From the NCBI RefSeq assembly GCF_001577755.1, contig NZ_CP010776.1, forward strand, positions 2,356,001-2,420,000: a stretch of DNA of 64,000 bases. The letters run 5' to 3'. This DNA is from Rufibacter sp. DG15C (GTDB lineage: Bacteria > Bacteroidota > Bacteroidia > Cytophagales > Hymenobacteraceae). The notes below the pieces were generated by a model, which worked only from the letters and a program-made list of their open reading frames with translations, did not search any database and had not been told where the DNA came from. The translations under genes were made by a program, and so were the position numbers. Shown piece after piece: positions 17,065-25,592 of this stretch. Position 1 is the stretch's first letter. Every line of letters begins with the position of its first letter.

Positions 17065-20000
17065 TTAGTGGTACGCCTGCCATATTTCTTTTTTGACGGT
17101 AGAAAGCACCTGGGCTAAAGGCTGGGTGGCATCTACGGTAATCACTTTGCAGGTGTCTTTAAATTGCAGGCTTTTAAAACCAGATATTTTTGCTTCAAGC
17201 GTCTCTAGTAAGGTCTCGCCGGGTTTGCGGGCTTCCACCACCTTCGCCTCTGCTATGAGCTTGAAAATGACGTCTGGCGGGGTGTTGTCTGCCTTGGCGT
17301 AGATGTTGCTCTCAATTTTGGACATCATCCTAAAAATCGGGTTTTTGGACGAAGCCAGATGGTGAAGCAAAGGCCCGTCGTTAAAGCCCATGATCTGGTT
17401 TTGTGGGTAGCGGTCGCAGATAATGAGCATGCCTTTCTGTTTGGCCTCTTGCATGAGCTGTAGGTTTCTGCGCTTTTCATTGGCTACTATGAGCGCATTG
17501 ATACACCGGTACGCCTCGGCTAAGGCGCCTTTTTTACGTGGGGTGGTCATTGCCACCTTCCGGCCGTTGGCTGACTTTTTGGGCGCTTGGTGAAACACAC
17601 CTTTTAAATTGATGAGTGCTTTTCTGGGCCATGATATTTTGCCGTCGCCGCGGCCATAGTAAATGCGGTACACATCCAACTTTTTCTGGAAGGTGTCTCT
17701 AAGGTTGGCCGTCACCGTAGATTTGCCAGAGCCGTCAGCACCAATAACGGCTATAACCATGCCGCCTCTTGGGTTAATTCTCTGGCTGATGATGGGGCGG
17801 TTCAACAACTGGGCGGTTTTCCTGGAGACTTTGACCGTGATCTCTCTGTACCAGCGCACCAAAGACGCCGTGAGCGGGGAGTAGAGCCGGTCCTGCTCAA
17901 ATTCTTTTCTCACCAAAAAGGAAAGTTTAAGCAACTGCTTCTTGGTAAACCCACCGTTCATAATCTGTATCATGGCAGCATACTCCTTGAACATGGCCGC
18001 CAGAAAGGCTTCTATCTGCACAGGCGTGGTTCTGGCCTTCAGCCATCTGTATTCTTTGAGCACGTTCTCTGAATAGTGGATTTTGCCGAACAGGCCCATC
18101 ATGAGAATGTCCCGGTTTCTGAGTTTGAGCGCTTCTCTAATGTAGAGTAAGATTAACTCAATGGCCGGGTCTGACCGGTATATCCCGAAGGTCTCATCAT
18201 ACACCCTGGTGCTTAGAATCTCTTTCTCAATGTTGAGCTGGTATCCCTTAAGGTAGGTTTCGCCCATGGTCATCTTGAAATGTGCGTGTAGGTGTATAAC
18301 CTTGCCAGAGGCATCATCCAAGGCTATGTAATCTTCAATGTCTTTGTACTGCTTTTCTTTAATAGACTTGAAGTTCTTGAACCCCAGTTTAGCCAGCAGA
18401 GCCTCCAACTGTTCCTTCTGCTCATGATGGAACAGCACGTCTAAGTCTGTGTCTCCGGTCATAGAGGCATCTAGGTGCTCATTGCTCTTCCAGTGACAAT
18501 ACAGGATATTCTGGTGGTGCAAAGCCTCCAGAAGCGTTTGCACGGTGGCTAATGGCGCAATGGGCGTCTGGCCGTTAAGGGCGGAGTCTGGGTAGGCTGA
18601 GTGAAACATACTGGTAGGATCTTGGATGGGTTGTAGAGTTAGTTCAGATGCTTTCTTGTGATTGCCCTTTTTAAATTTCTTAGCGATTAAGTGATGAAAA
18701 AGGTCATTTAAGTCATCACTGATGATGTACCTATGAAAGAACTTTACCGTGAGGTAGAGTTGGGCCAACAATCCCACCCCAACTAGAACCAGAGTCACAG
18801 GCGGCGAGAAGCCTAAGCCTCTACAAAGAGACACCAGTAGGTAGCAGGCTGCGCCTATGGATGCCATCAGGAACAAACCTGCCCAGTGCACTTTTATTAT
18901 GCTGGCCCATGTAATGGATGCTAATTGAATACTTAGTTGAGCCATCATAAAGAAGTTAGCCGTTAACGCGACCGCCACCCCAATGGCTACGCCATATAGG
19001 CCCCAGTATGATCCAATGAGTGCTCCAGCAAATACTAGGCCCGCGTAGATAATCTGGCGCCAGGCTCTTTTGTATACAGCGCCGGTGGCCCTAGCCAAAG
19101 TGTCACTCAATTTGTAACTCATCCTAAACAGGAGACTGCACGCCAGAATCTGGAAAGGGAGCACGACATCTGTCCATTTGTTGCCTAGCAAGGTCAACAC
19201 AATCTCTGGGGCCAGTAGCACCAGTACGGCACTCAAGGGCATGGCTAAGAGGGCAATCATGTTTACCCCGGTCAAGAAGGCTTTGCCTATTTTTTGCTTG
19301 TCTTGCTGCACCTTGGCCATGGCCGGGAACAGGGCTTTGTCTAAGGCCGTCCCAAACAAACTGGCGGGCATCACCATGAACTGGTAGGCTCTGCCGTAGA
19401 TGCCCAAAGCTGCCGGGCCCAGGGTGCGGCCAATCACCAAGTTGTCTCCCTGCGTAGCCAAGAAGTTGCCAATGCGGCCCATGGTCATGCCGCCTCCAAA
19501 GTAGACTAGTTCTTTAAAGGCTGTTTTGTCAAAGCCCAACCGTTTCGGGAAAGGCTGCAACTTGAGGAGAAACATAGAGTGGAGGACTGCCTGGCAAATG
19601 TGGGCAACCACTAAAGCCCAAACGCCCCAGCCCATTTTTCCTAAAATGATACCTATGGCCCCATAGCCTATGGCATAAGATGTCAGCTCAATAATGGCAC
19701 TGGTCTTAAACTGCATGGTGCGCTGTAAAAGTGCCTGCCCAATCAAGGTGAACGAGTCTACCAGGAACACAAAGGAGATAGCCCTTAACACTGGGGTGAG
19801 GCTCTCCATCTTAAAGAAACCGGCCAGCACCGGCGCTCCCAGCAGCAGTAGCCCAGAGAAGAAAAGGCCCATTACAATAGACAGGGTAAACCCAGTTTGC
19901 AAGTGGCGTTCCTCCAACTCTGCCCGCTGCACAATGGCGGGACCCACCCCCATTTGGGTGAACATCTTAGAGAACTCTACTATGATTAAGGCAAGGCCAA

Positions 20001-20142
20001 CTACCCCAAATTCTTTGGGACTTACCAATCTAGCCAAGACGGCCAGCACGCCAATTTTTAAAACTACTTGTAGGCCGCTGCCCGTGATTAGGTACAGGAA
20101 GCCTGAAAAGGTGCGTTCGGTAAGTTTCTTATCATGCGCCAT
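17065..20142 (-). CDS. Fusion: Wzx-type flippase + nucleotidyltransferase-like + thymidylate-kinase-like domains
   Basis: One uninterrupted 1025-residue frame. Residues 1 to about 490 are a MOP-superfamily lipopolysaccharide flippase with 12-14 hydrophobic helices (start RTFSGFLYLITGSGLQ). A linker at about 490-540 leads to a soluble region opening with CHWKSNEH at 549-556 and G-D-T-D-L-D at 563-568, which resembles the metal-binding motif of nucleotidyltransferases. A P-loop kinase domain follows with Walker A GADGSGKS at 801-808 and an ICDRYPQ motif around Asp910, as in thymidylate kinases. Flippases of this type are normally about 480 residues. In the EPS run it may couple flipping to a phosphorylation or nucleotidyl transfer. 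No frameshift or internal stop was seen. The cytosolic placement of the C-terminal half is inference. Confidence 0.85.
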   Translation of the reverse strand: MAHDKKLTERTFSGFLYLITGSGLQVVLKIGVLAVLARLVSPKEFGVVGLALIIVEFSKMFTQMGVGPAIVQRAELEERHLQTGFTLSIVMGLFFSGLLLLGAPVLAGFFKMESLTPVLRAISFVFLVDSFTLIGQALLQRTMQFKTSAIIELTSYAIGYGAIGIILGKMGWGVWALVVAHICQAVLHSMFLLKLQPFPKRLGFDKTAFKELVYFGGGMTMGRIGNFLATQGDNLVIGRTLGPAALGIYGRAYQFMVMPASLFGTALDKALFPAMAKVQQDKQKIGKAFLTGVNMIALLAMPLSAVLVLLAPEIVLTLLGNKWTDVVLPFQILACSLLFRMSYKLSDTLARATGAVYKRAWRQIIYAGLVFAGALIGSYWGLYGVAIGVAVALTANFFMMAQLSIQLASITWASIIKVHWAGLFLMASIGAACYLLVSLCRGLGFSPPVTLVLVGVGLLAQLYLTVKFFHRYIISDDLNDLFHHLIAKKFKKGNHKKASELTLQPIQDPTSMFHSAYPDSALNGQTPIAPLATVQTLLEALHHQNILYCHWKSNEHLDASMTGDTDLDVLFHHEQKEQLEALLAKLGFKNFKSIKEKQYKDIEDYIALDDASGKVIHLHAHFKMTMGETYLKGYQLNIEKEILSTRVYDETFGIYRSDPAIELILLYIREALKLRNRDILMMGLFGKIHYSENVLKEYRWLKARTTPVQIEAFLAAMFKEYAAMIQIMNGGFTKKQLLKLSFLVRKEFEQDRLYSPLTASLVRWYREITVKVSRKTAQLLNRPIISQRINPRGGMVIAVIGADGSGKSTVTANLRDTFQKKLDVYRIYYGRGDGKISWPRKALINLKGVFHQAPKKSANGRKVAMTTPRKKGALAEAYRCINALIVANEKRRNLQLMQEAKQKGMLIICDRYPQNQIMGFNDGPLLHHLASSKNPIFRMMSKIESNIYAKADNTPPDVIFKLIAEAKVVEARKPGETLLETLEAKISGFKSLQFKDTCKVITVDATQPLAQVLSTVKKEIWQAYH

Positions 20143-20240
20143 ATTCTTGTTAAACTAATAATGCGTTGCGATGTGATGAAAAAAACCTTTGACATCTTGC
20201 CAACAGGCTTACAGTGGAATAGGTAAGACAATCTGTTTTT

Positions 20241-21326
20241 TTAAGCGGCTGCTGCTTTGGCTGGGGCTGCAATCTCTAAGGCATAATATGCTTTGTACCA
20301 GTCTGTGAACTTCTTGAGTCCTTCTTGAATGGTAGTGTCTGGTTTGTAGTTAAAGTGCTCTATAAGGTCATCTACATTGGCCCAGGTAGACACCACGTCA
20401 CCGGGTTGCATGCCTTCCATCTCCAGGATGGCTTTTTTACCCATGTTGGCCTCAATCTCCTGGATGAAGCTCATCAATTCCACTGGGTTGTTATTCCCGA
20501 TGTTGTAGATACAATAAGGAGCCGTTGATCTGGACAGGTCTGGGCAAGCACCATCCCAGTCTGGGAGCGGTTCGGCGGGTTTGTCAATCACGTTGATCAT
20601 GCCCGAAGTGATGTCATCTATATAGGTGAAGTCACGCTTCATTTGCCCGAAGTTGAATACCTTGATGGGCTTGTCCTTGAGAATGGCTTCTGTAAAGGAG
20701 AAGTAGGCCATGTCTGGTCTTCCCCAGGGGCCGTACACGGTGAAGAACCGCAGGCCAGACGTTGGTATTCTGTACAGATGGCTATAGGTGTGGGCCATTA
20801 ACTCATTGGCTTTCTTGCTGGCTGCATACAAAGACACCGGGTGGTCTACGCAGTCTTTCACTGAGAAAGGCATTTTGCCGTTTAGGCCGTACACGCTAGA
20901 CGAGCTGGCATATACCAAATGCTTGATCTTGTTGTGGCGGCTGGCCTCCAGAATGTTTAGGAAGCTAACTAGGTTGGACTGCGCGTAGGCATCTGGGTTG
21001 GTGATAGAGTAGCGCACGCCTGCCTGGGCAGCCAAATGCACAATGACATCAAACTTTTCCTTGGCACAGAGCGATAGCAAGGCGTTTTTGTCCTCTAGGT
21101 TCATCCTGATGAACCGGTAGTTGGGATATTTAAAACTTCTCACCTCTTTGTACCATTGCACCAGGCCCTCGCAGATGCCGCTTTCTGTCAGGCGGTCAAA
21201 CTTAAGCTTGGTGTCATAGTAATCATTGATGTTGTCAATACCCACTACCTCGTCTCCTCTAGAAAGGAGCTTTTCGGCTAGATGAAATCCAACAAAACCG
21301 GCGGTCCCTGTCACTAATATCTTCAT
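20241..21326 (-). CDS. UDP-glucuronate 4-epimerase-like NAD-dependent epimerase
   Basis: 361 residues, extended SDR. The NAD motif is TGTAGFVG at residues 6-13, with Asp31 in GIDNINDYYD, then HLAAQAGVRYS at about 98-107, and the catalytic Tyr167-Lys171 (YAASK). The DNINDYYDTKLK start and GVRYSITNP are typical of CapI/UDP-glucuronate 4-epimerases, which make UDP-galacturonate. This suggests uronic acid in the polysaccharide. An Ala-rich tail (APAKAAAA) is unusual. The next gene in the run starts 98 bp downstream. Confidence 0.86.
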   Translation of the reverse strand: MKILVTGTAGFVGFHLAEKLLSRGDEVVGIDNINDYYDTKLKFDRLTESGICEGLVQWYKEVRSFKYPNYRFIRMNLEDKNALLSLCAKEKFDVIVHLAAQAGVRYSITNPDAYAQSNLVSFLNILEASRHNKIKHLVYASSSSVYGLNGKMPFSVKDCVDHPVSLYAASKKANELMAHTYSHLYRIPTSGLRFFTVYGPWGRPDMAYFSFTEAILKDKPIKVFNFGQMKRDFTYIDDITSGMINVIDKPAEPLPDWDGACPDLSRSTAPYCIYNIGNNNPVELMSFIQEIEANMGKKAILEMEGMQPGDVVSTWANVDDLIEHFNYKPDTTIQEGLKKFTDWYKAYYALEIAAPAKAAAA

Positions 21327-21665
21327 GTCTGCGGTGTTAATGATAACTCAAGTAGGATGCTGTCCACGCTTTCCTACTAGAGAATGCTGCCCATGAAAAT
21401 GGAGCTCATCGTTCTTGGCCTGTTTTCTGGAAATCAGGCTAAAAACGGCCTTCAGGTGAAAACTCATGATAAGCTTTGAACTGAAAGGCCAGCAAACAGG
21501 AAAGGGGATGTAAGAAGGCAATGCAACAACGAGAGCCACGTGACATAGGAGGACCTCCATACATCAGACAGCGTACCACGGGAGAGGCAGGGTGTAGGCG
21601 AGCTACCGGTTTTCTTTCATAGAAAGGGTGCTATGAAAGGGAGAGTGTCTTTTTGTAAAACTTAG
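21327..21665. other. 339-bp gap between antiterminator and epimerase genes
   Basis: No gene is supported; a 70-residue frame (21348-21560) has no conserved look and overlaps the palindromic element. The gap holds copy 9 of the element. No TAnnTTTG box was seen on the minus strand. Confidence 0.7.
21410..21447. repeat. Palindromic intergenic element, copy 9
   Basis: CGTTCTTGGCCTGTTTTC left arm, ATCAGGCTAAAAACG right arm, 84 bp upstream of the epimerase start. Confidence 0.8.
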
Positions 21666-22184
21666 TTATCTATTGACAGAGCCAATTTTCGTCTTGGTCC
21701 TGGTGGTGCTTTTCTTGGTTTCTTGGGCGTATAATAAAACACCTAAGGAGGGGAGGGTCACTTTGGTCAACTGCGTCTTGGTAGGAATCACAGTGCCTTC
21801 TCTATCCAGGAGCATGTCTTCTACCTGCAGGGCTACGCTTTGTTTGCTCTGGTTGGTGATGGCAAACCGCACGTTCTGGTGGGCTTTCATGAATTCCTTA
21901 ATCGCCTTCACTTCTGTGTCTATCGCCACTATAGGTCCTTTTTTTCTGTGTACCACTTGCACCACCTCGGGCAGTAGTTGCAGGGTGCGGAGCTGCGCCT
22001 CTGTGGTTTTGATAAATACATAGGTAGCAAACAGGGGCTCATAAATAGTTTCCTGCCGCTTTCCCCACTTCTGCACCTTTTTGTTGATGGGGCAAAAATG
22101 TTGGATGCGCAGTTCCTTTAAGCTTTGCGCTACTTTTCTTTCCCGCTTAGGTTTAGTGCAAAGGATATACCAGTTACAATCCAT
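21666..22184 (-). CDS. UpxY/NusG-like transcription antiterminator
   Basis: 172 residues. The NGN domain is recognisable: NWYILCTKPKRERKVAQSL, HFCPINKKVQKWGKR, EPLFATYVFIK and a VVHRKKGP segment, followed by a C-terminal KOW-like part. UpxY proteins of Bacteroidota are NusG paralogues encoded in capsule loci that let RNA polymerase read through the long operon. In Bacteroides they usually sit at the operon start; here the gene lies third after wza-like and wzc-like genes, 156 bp after the latter. It probably promotes expression of the downstream EPS genes. The C-terminus is rich in Thr/Lys. Confidence 0.85.
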   Translation of the reverse strand: MDCNWYILCTKPKRERKVAQSLKELRIQHFCPINKKVQKWGKRQETIYEPLFATYVFIKTTEAQLRTLQLLPEVVQVVHRKKGPIVAIDTEVKAIKEFMKAHQNVRFAITNQSKQSVALQVEDMLLDREGTVIPTKTQLTKVTLPSLGVLLYAQETKKSTTRTKTKIGSVNR

Positions 22185-22340
22185 TGGTTTACTATGTAAA
22201 AAAGGACTAGACTAATAAGTGCCGAGGGAGGCTGGATAGGTGCCAACGCCAATGACCATCTTTTCTTCTGATAAGTCATTCTGCGTAGTGGGGCTCATTT
22301 ATTAACGTGTTTGATAGCTTTTTGGCTATCTATTTTTCAA

Positions 22341-24650
22341 TTAAGTATTCTTGGCCAGATAGGCGTTGTTGCCATAGTTCAGCTCATAGCCGTAGCCGTA
22401 CTCAATGCCATGATGGCCTTTGAACAAGCCTCTTGGTTTTACGCCGTTGAACACTATGGCCATGTTGTTCATAAACTTGAATTTGTTGTTTTTGGGCAGG
22501 CGTTTCACCAGGGCTTTTGGCGTGTACCCGTGCCGCATAATGAGCAAGGTCATGTTGCAGAACTCAGTGAGGATAGAGGCGCCAGAGATGATGTCTGCCG
22601 GGGCAGTGTCTACCAGTATGTAGTCAAACTCGTTTTCCAGATAGCTGAATAAGTCTTCCAGTTTTCCGTTGAGCAGGAGTTCGGTGCTGTCGCCCACAAA
22701 GACGCCCGCGGGTACCACGTACAGGTTTTCAGATTCAGTGGAGTTGATGATCTGGTAGGGCTCAATGTCCTCCATGAGGTACTCAGTTATGCCTTTGTAA
22801 TTGGTTAAATTAAAGAGGCGGGTAGTGGAAGGGTTCCGTAAGTCGAAATCCAGTAAAGCCACTTTTCTGCCTGAGGAAGCTAAACTGTGGGCCAGATTGG
22901 TGCTCACGTAGGTTTTCCCCTCACCAGCGATGCTGGACGTAATCATGATTTTCTTCTTGACAAAGGTGCGGCCAAACAAGCCAATGGTGGCCCGCATGTG
23001 CCTGAACTCCTCAATCACAAAACCGTCTGTAGGCTTCTGGTGCAGTTTGTCTTTGGTCTTGGTGTATTGCAGCTCGGCCACCACGGGGATGTCTGTATTG
23101 GACAGAATCTCTGACAAGAACAACAGCTTGCCGTTCATCATCTCCCTTCCAGAAATCATGACCACCCCTAGTACGCAAGACATCACCGCTGCTATGAGGT
23201 AGATGTACAATGACCGTGGCGCTACGGGGTACAAAGAGGACTCGGCCATGTCTACAATGCGGGTGTCTTCATCTGTTGGCGCATAAGAGAGAACTGTTTC
23301 TTCGCGTTTCTGCAGCAAGAAATTATATGCGTCGTTCTTGGTGGCTTGCTGTCTGCTTATTTCCAGGAGCTCTCTTTCTTTGCGCGGGATGGTCTGCAAC
23401 TGGGAGTTGTACCGGCTGCTGGTAGAGGCCATACTGGCTCTACTGGCTTGTAAGGCCCTGCGCTGGTTGCGGATATTGTCCAAGATACTTGGCCGTATCT
23501 GCTCAATCTCACTCACCACCGACAATAAGACCGGGTTGTTCTCGGCGGTGGTTCCTTTTAACCGCTGGTATTGTATCTCAGAATCATACAGCTTTTGGAG
23601 TAGTTGGGTTAAGCCCGGGTCTTTTATGCCTAAAGTGGAAGGCGCCATGCCCGCCGAGTTGCTTTTCAGCATCACGTACTGTTCCACCTCACTTAGAATG
23701 GCTAGTTGCAGGTTGATGTCAGAGAGGTTGCGGTCACTTTCACCCACGCTGCTCAAGTACATCTTGCCTTGCTCGCTTAAGTCCACCACTCCACGGCTGG
23801 ACTTGTACTGCACCATCTGGTTTTCCAGTTCCTTGAGTTCTTTGCCTACCAGAATAATGCGGTTGTTAACATAGTCCAGGGTTTTGGCGGCCAAATCATT
23901 GCGCTTGTCAATGGCCACTTGGTTGTATTCCTCAATGAGTTTATTTAAGATGTCTTCGCCGCGGGCAGGGGAGGCATCTGTAAAATTTAGGTTTACGGCG
24001 GTTGATAGTTTGTTTTCTGCCTGAATGGACAAGCTGCTGATGATGCCGTCTGTTACTTTCTTAGGGTGAACAATGGAGAAATAAAGTGGTAGCTCTGCCT
24101 GGTCAGACTGTTTGTCATTGGGTAAAAACATCATCTCACCATAAGGCGTCTCTGCCCAAGTGTTCAAGGGATATTTTTTACCGTCAATCTTTACCTGCTG
24201 GGTAGCCTTGTCAAAGGTGAAGTAGACCTTTTCTACTTCTTTGGCTTGCTCTGGTATTTTAAGGCGCACCTTAATGGGAGAGGTAGAATAGGCCGGAATT
24301 GCTTTAAACTTATCTTCCTCATAAAAGGGAGCATATAAACCAAGGTCATCAATCACTTGTCTAGTGAGGGCTCTGGACTGGATGACTTTTATCTCATTCT
24401 CCACAATGTTGTTAGAGGTGAAGGCGTCAATGGATTGGGTCATTCTGGACTCATCCACCCCTTTCTTCTCATCTTTGATGATGATGGTGGCAGAGGTCTC
24501 ATACGTAGGAATAGCTAGGTAATGCAAATAGGCCCAAGCGCCTGCCATGGCTAGCATGAACAGAATAAGGAACATTGGCCAGTAAGGCACATATTTATGC
24601 GCCAAAGAGTCAAACAGACCTTCTTCTTGGGTGTTGGTTTGGTCAGTCAT
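22341..24650 (-). CDS. Wzc-like polysaccharide chain-length/tyrosine autokinase
   Basis: 769 residues. A Wzz-like N-terminal half has membrane helices near 23-43 and about 495-515 with a long coiled periplasmic region between (LEISRQQATKNDAYNFLLQKREE). A cytoplasmic BY-kinase domain follows with Walker A SIAGEGKT around Lys579, KVALLDFDLRNPS as Walker A' and DYILVDTAP as Walker B. The tail has a tyrosine cluster (EYGYGYELNYGNNAY) typical of autophosphorylation sites. It controls chain length and export together with the Wza-like protein, whose gene ends 16 bp before this start. Confidence 0.93.
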   Translation of the reverse strand: MTDQTNTQEEGLFDSLAHKYVPYWPMFLILFMLAMAGAWAYLHYLAIPTYETSATIIIKDEKKGVDESRMTQSIDAFTSNNIVENEIKVIQSRALTRQVIDDLGLYAPFYEEDKFKAIPAYSTSPIKVRLKIPEQAKEVEKVYFTFDKATQQVKIDGKKYPLNTWAETPYGEMMFLPNDKQSDQAELPLYFSIVHPKKVTDGIISSLSIQAENKLSTAVNLNFTDASPARGEDILNKLIEEYNQVAIDKRNDLAAKTLDYVNNRIILVGKELKELENQMVQYKSSRGVVDLSEQGKMYLSSVGESDRNLSDINLQLAILSEVEQYVMLKSNSAGMAPSTLGIKDPGLTQLLQKLYDSEIQYQRLKGTTAENNPVLLSVVSEIEQIRPSILDNIRNQRRALQASRASMASTSSRYNSQLQTIPRKERELLEISRQQATKNDAYNFLLQKREETVLSYAPTDEDTRIVDMAESSLYPVAPRSLYIYLIAAVMSCVLGVVMISGREMMNGKLLFLSEILSNTDIPVVAELQYTKTKDKLHQKPTDGFVIEEFRHMRATIGLFGRTFVKKKIMITSSIAGEGKTYVSTNLAHSLASSGRKVALLDFDLRNPSTTRLFNLTNYKGITEYLMEDIEPYQIINSTESENLYVVPAGVFVGDSTELLLNGKLEDLFSYLENEFDYILVDTAPADIISGASILTEFCNMTLLIMRHGYTPKALVKRLPKNNKFKFMNNMAIVFNGVKPRGLFKGHHGIEYGYGYELNYGNNAYLAKNT

Positions 24651-24666
24651 ATACGTCTTAGCTGAT

Positions 24667-25461
24667 TTATCTGGTTAATCTATCAACGGCAACTACAACG
24701 ACAGTCAGCCCGCTAAAAATCAAGGGCAAAAGCTGTCTCACTGGACTTGCGGTGGCTACTTTGGCTTTGTCTGGCTCTACATACACAATGTCATTGGGCT
24801 GTAGGTAGTAATACTGGGAGTTGAACAGCTCTGTAGAGTTAAGATTAATTCGTTTAATGATTTTCTTATTGTCCACTTCCCGTATGATCAGGACGTTGCT
24901 ACGCTTGGCGTAGATGGTTAAGTCACCCGCTAGGCCTAGGGCTTCTAACAAGGTGATCTTCTCATTGGGGGCATTTACCACGGTAGGGTGGGCTACTTCG
25001 CCCAGGACCGTTACGCGGTAGTTGAGGTACCTGATGTTGATGATGGGGTCTACCAAGAGTTTACGTTCTGTAAGGCTTTTGGTAAGGCTTTCCTTTAATT
25101 GTCTTTTGGTTAACCCTACGGCTTTGATGTTTCCTAAGATGGGGAACTGAATGTACCCTTGAGAGTTGACCAGATACCCTGACACGGAAGTGGCTCTGCC
25201 TGAGAAGTCAGGGGCCTCTGAGTCTGTTACGTTGGGGGTATTGAAGATTTTGGTGGCCTCTGGGTTAAGGCTGCTCACAGAAATGCTTAACAGGTCGTTT
25301 TTCTGAATAAGCGGTTCAATGTTTTCTACGCCCGCCGGCAGTTCACTGTCTTGAATGTTATTAAAGTACACCACTTTTTTGGTGCTGGCACAAGAGCAGA
25401 AGAAAAGGAAGCAAGGCACAAGTAACAAGTAGGACAGCGATTTTCTTAGTGGTACAATCAT
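24667..25461 (-). CDS. Wza-like polysaccharide export lipoprotein
   Basis: 264 residues. Lipoprotein signal with Cys24 (FFCSC). Family signature: VVYFNNIQDSE, then IQKNDLLSISVSSLNPEA (Poly_export domain), GYLVNSQGYIQFPILGNI and SLBB-like VTVLGEVAHPTVVNAPNEKITLLEALGLAGDL. A hydrophobic helix at the very end (SGLTVVVVAVDRL) may serve in membrane attachment. Forms the outer-membrane channel or periplasmic ring for EPS export with the Wzc-like kinase. First assembly/export gene of the minus-strand run after the propeller gene. Confidence 0.92.
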   Translation of the reverse strand: MIVPLRKSLSYLLLVPCFLFFCSCASTKKVVYFNNIQDSELPAGVENIEPLIQKNDLLSISVSSLNPEATKIFNTPNVTDSEAPDFSGRATSVSGYLVNSQGYIQFPILGNIKAVGLTKRQLKESLTKSLTERKLLVDPIINIRYLNYRVTVLGEVAHPTVVNAPNEKITLLEALGLAGDLTIYAKRSNVLIIREVDNKKIIKRINLNSTELFNSQYYYLQPNDIVYVEPDKAKVATASPVRQLLPLIFSGLTVVVVAVDRLTR

Positions 25462-25592
25462 AGCGTTTGGTCTGGTAGGATTAGAAGTGTTTCTATAAGC
25501 GTACTTTTATGGGTGTAGAAGTTCTCTGGCCCAAAGGCCAGAGAATTCAAAAATCTCATATTCATCTCACCGCCCTGTCAGCGGAGGTACTT

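Noticed and set aside
17065-20142. Assembly artefact joining two genes in the flippase fusion
   Set aside because: One uninterrupted frame with consistent codon use and a plausible linker; cannot be tested without reads, so kept as real.
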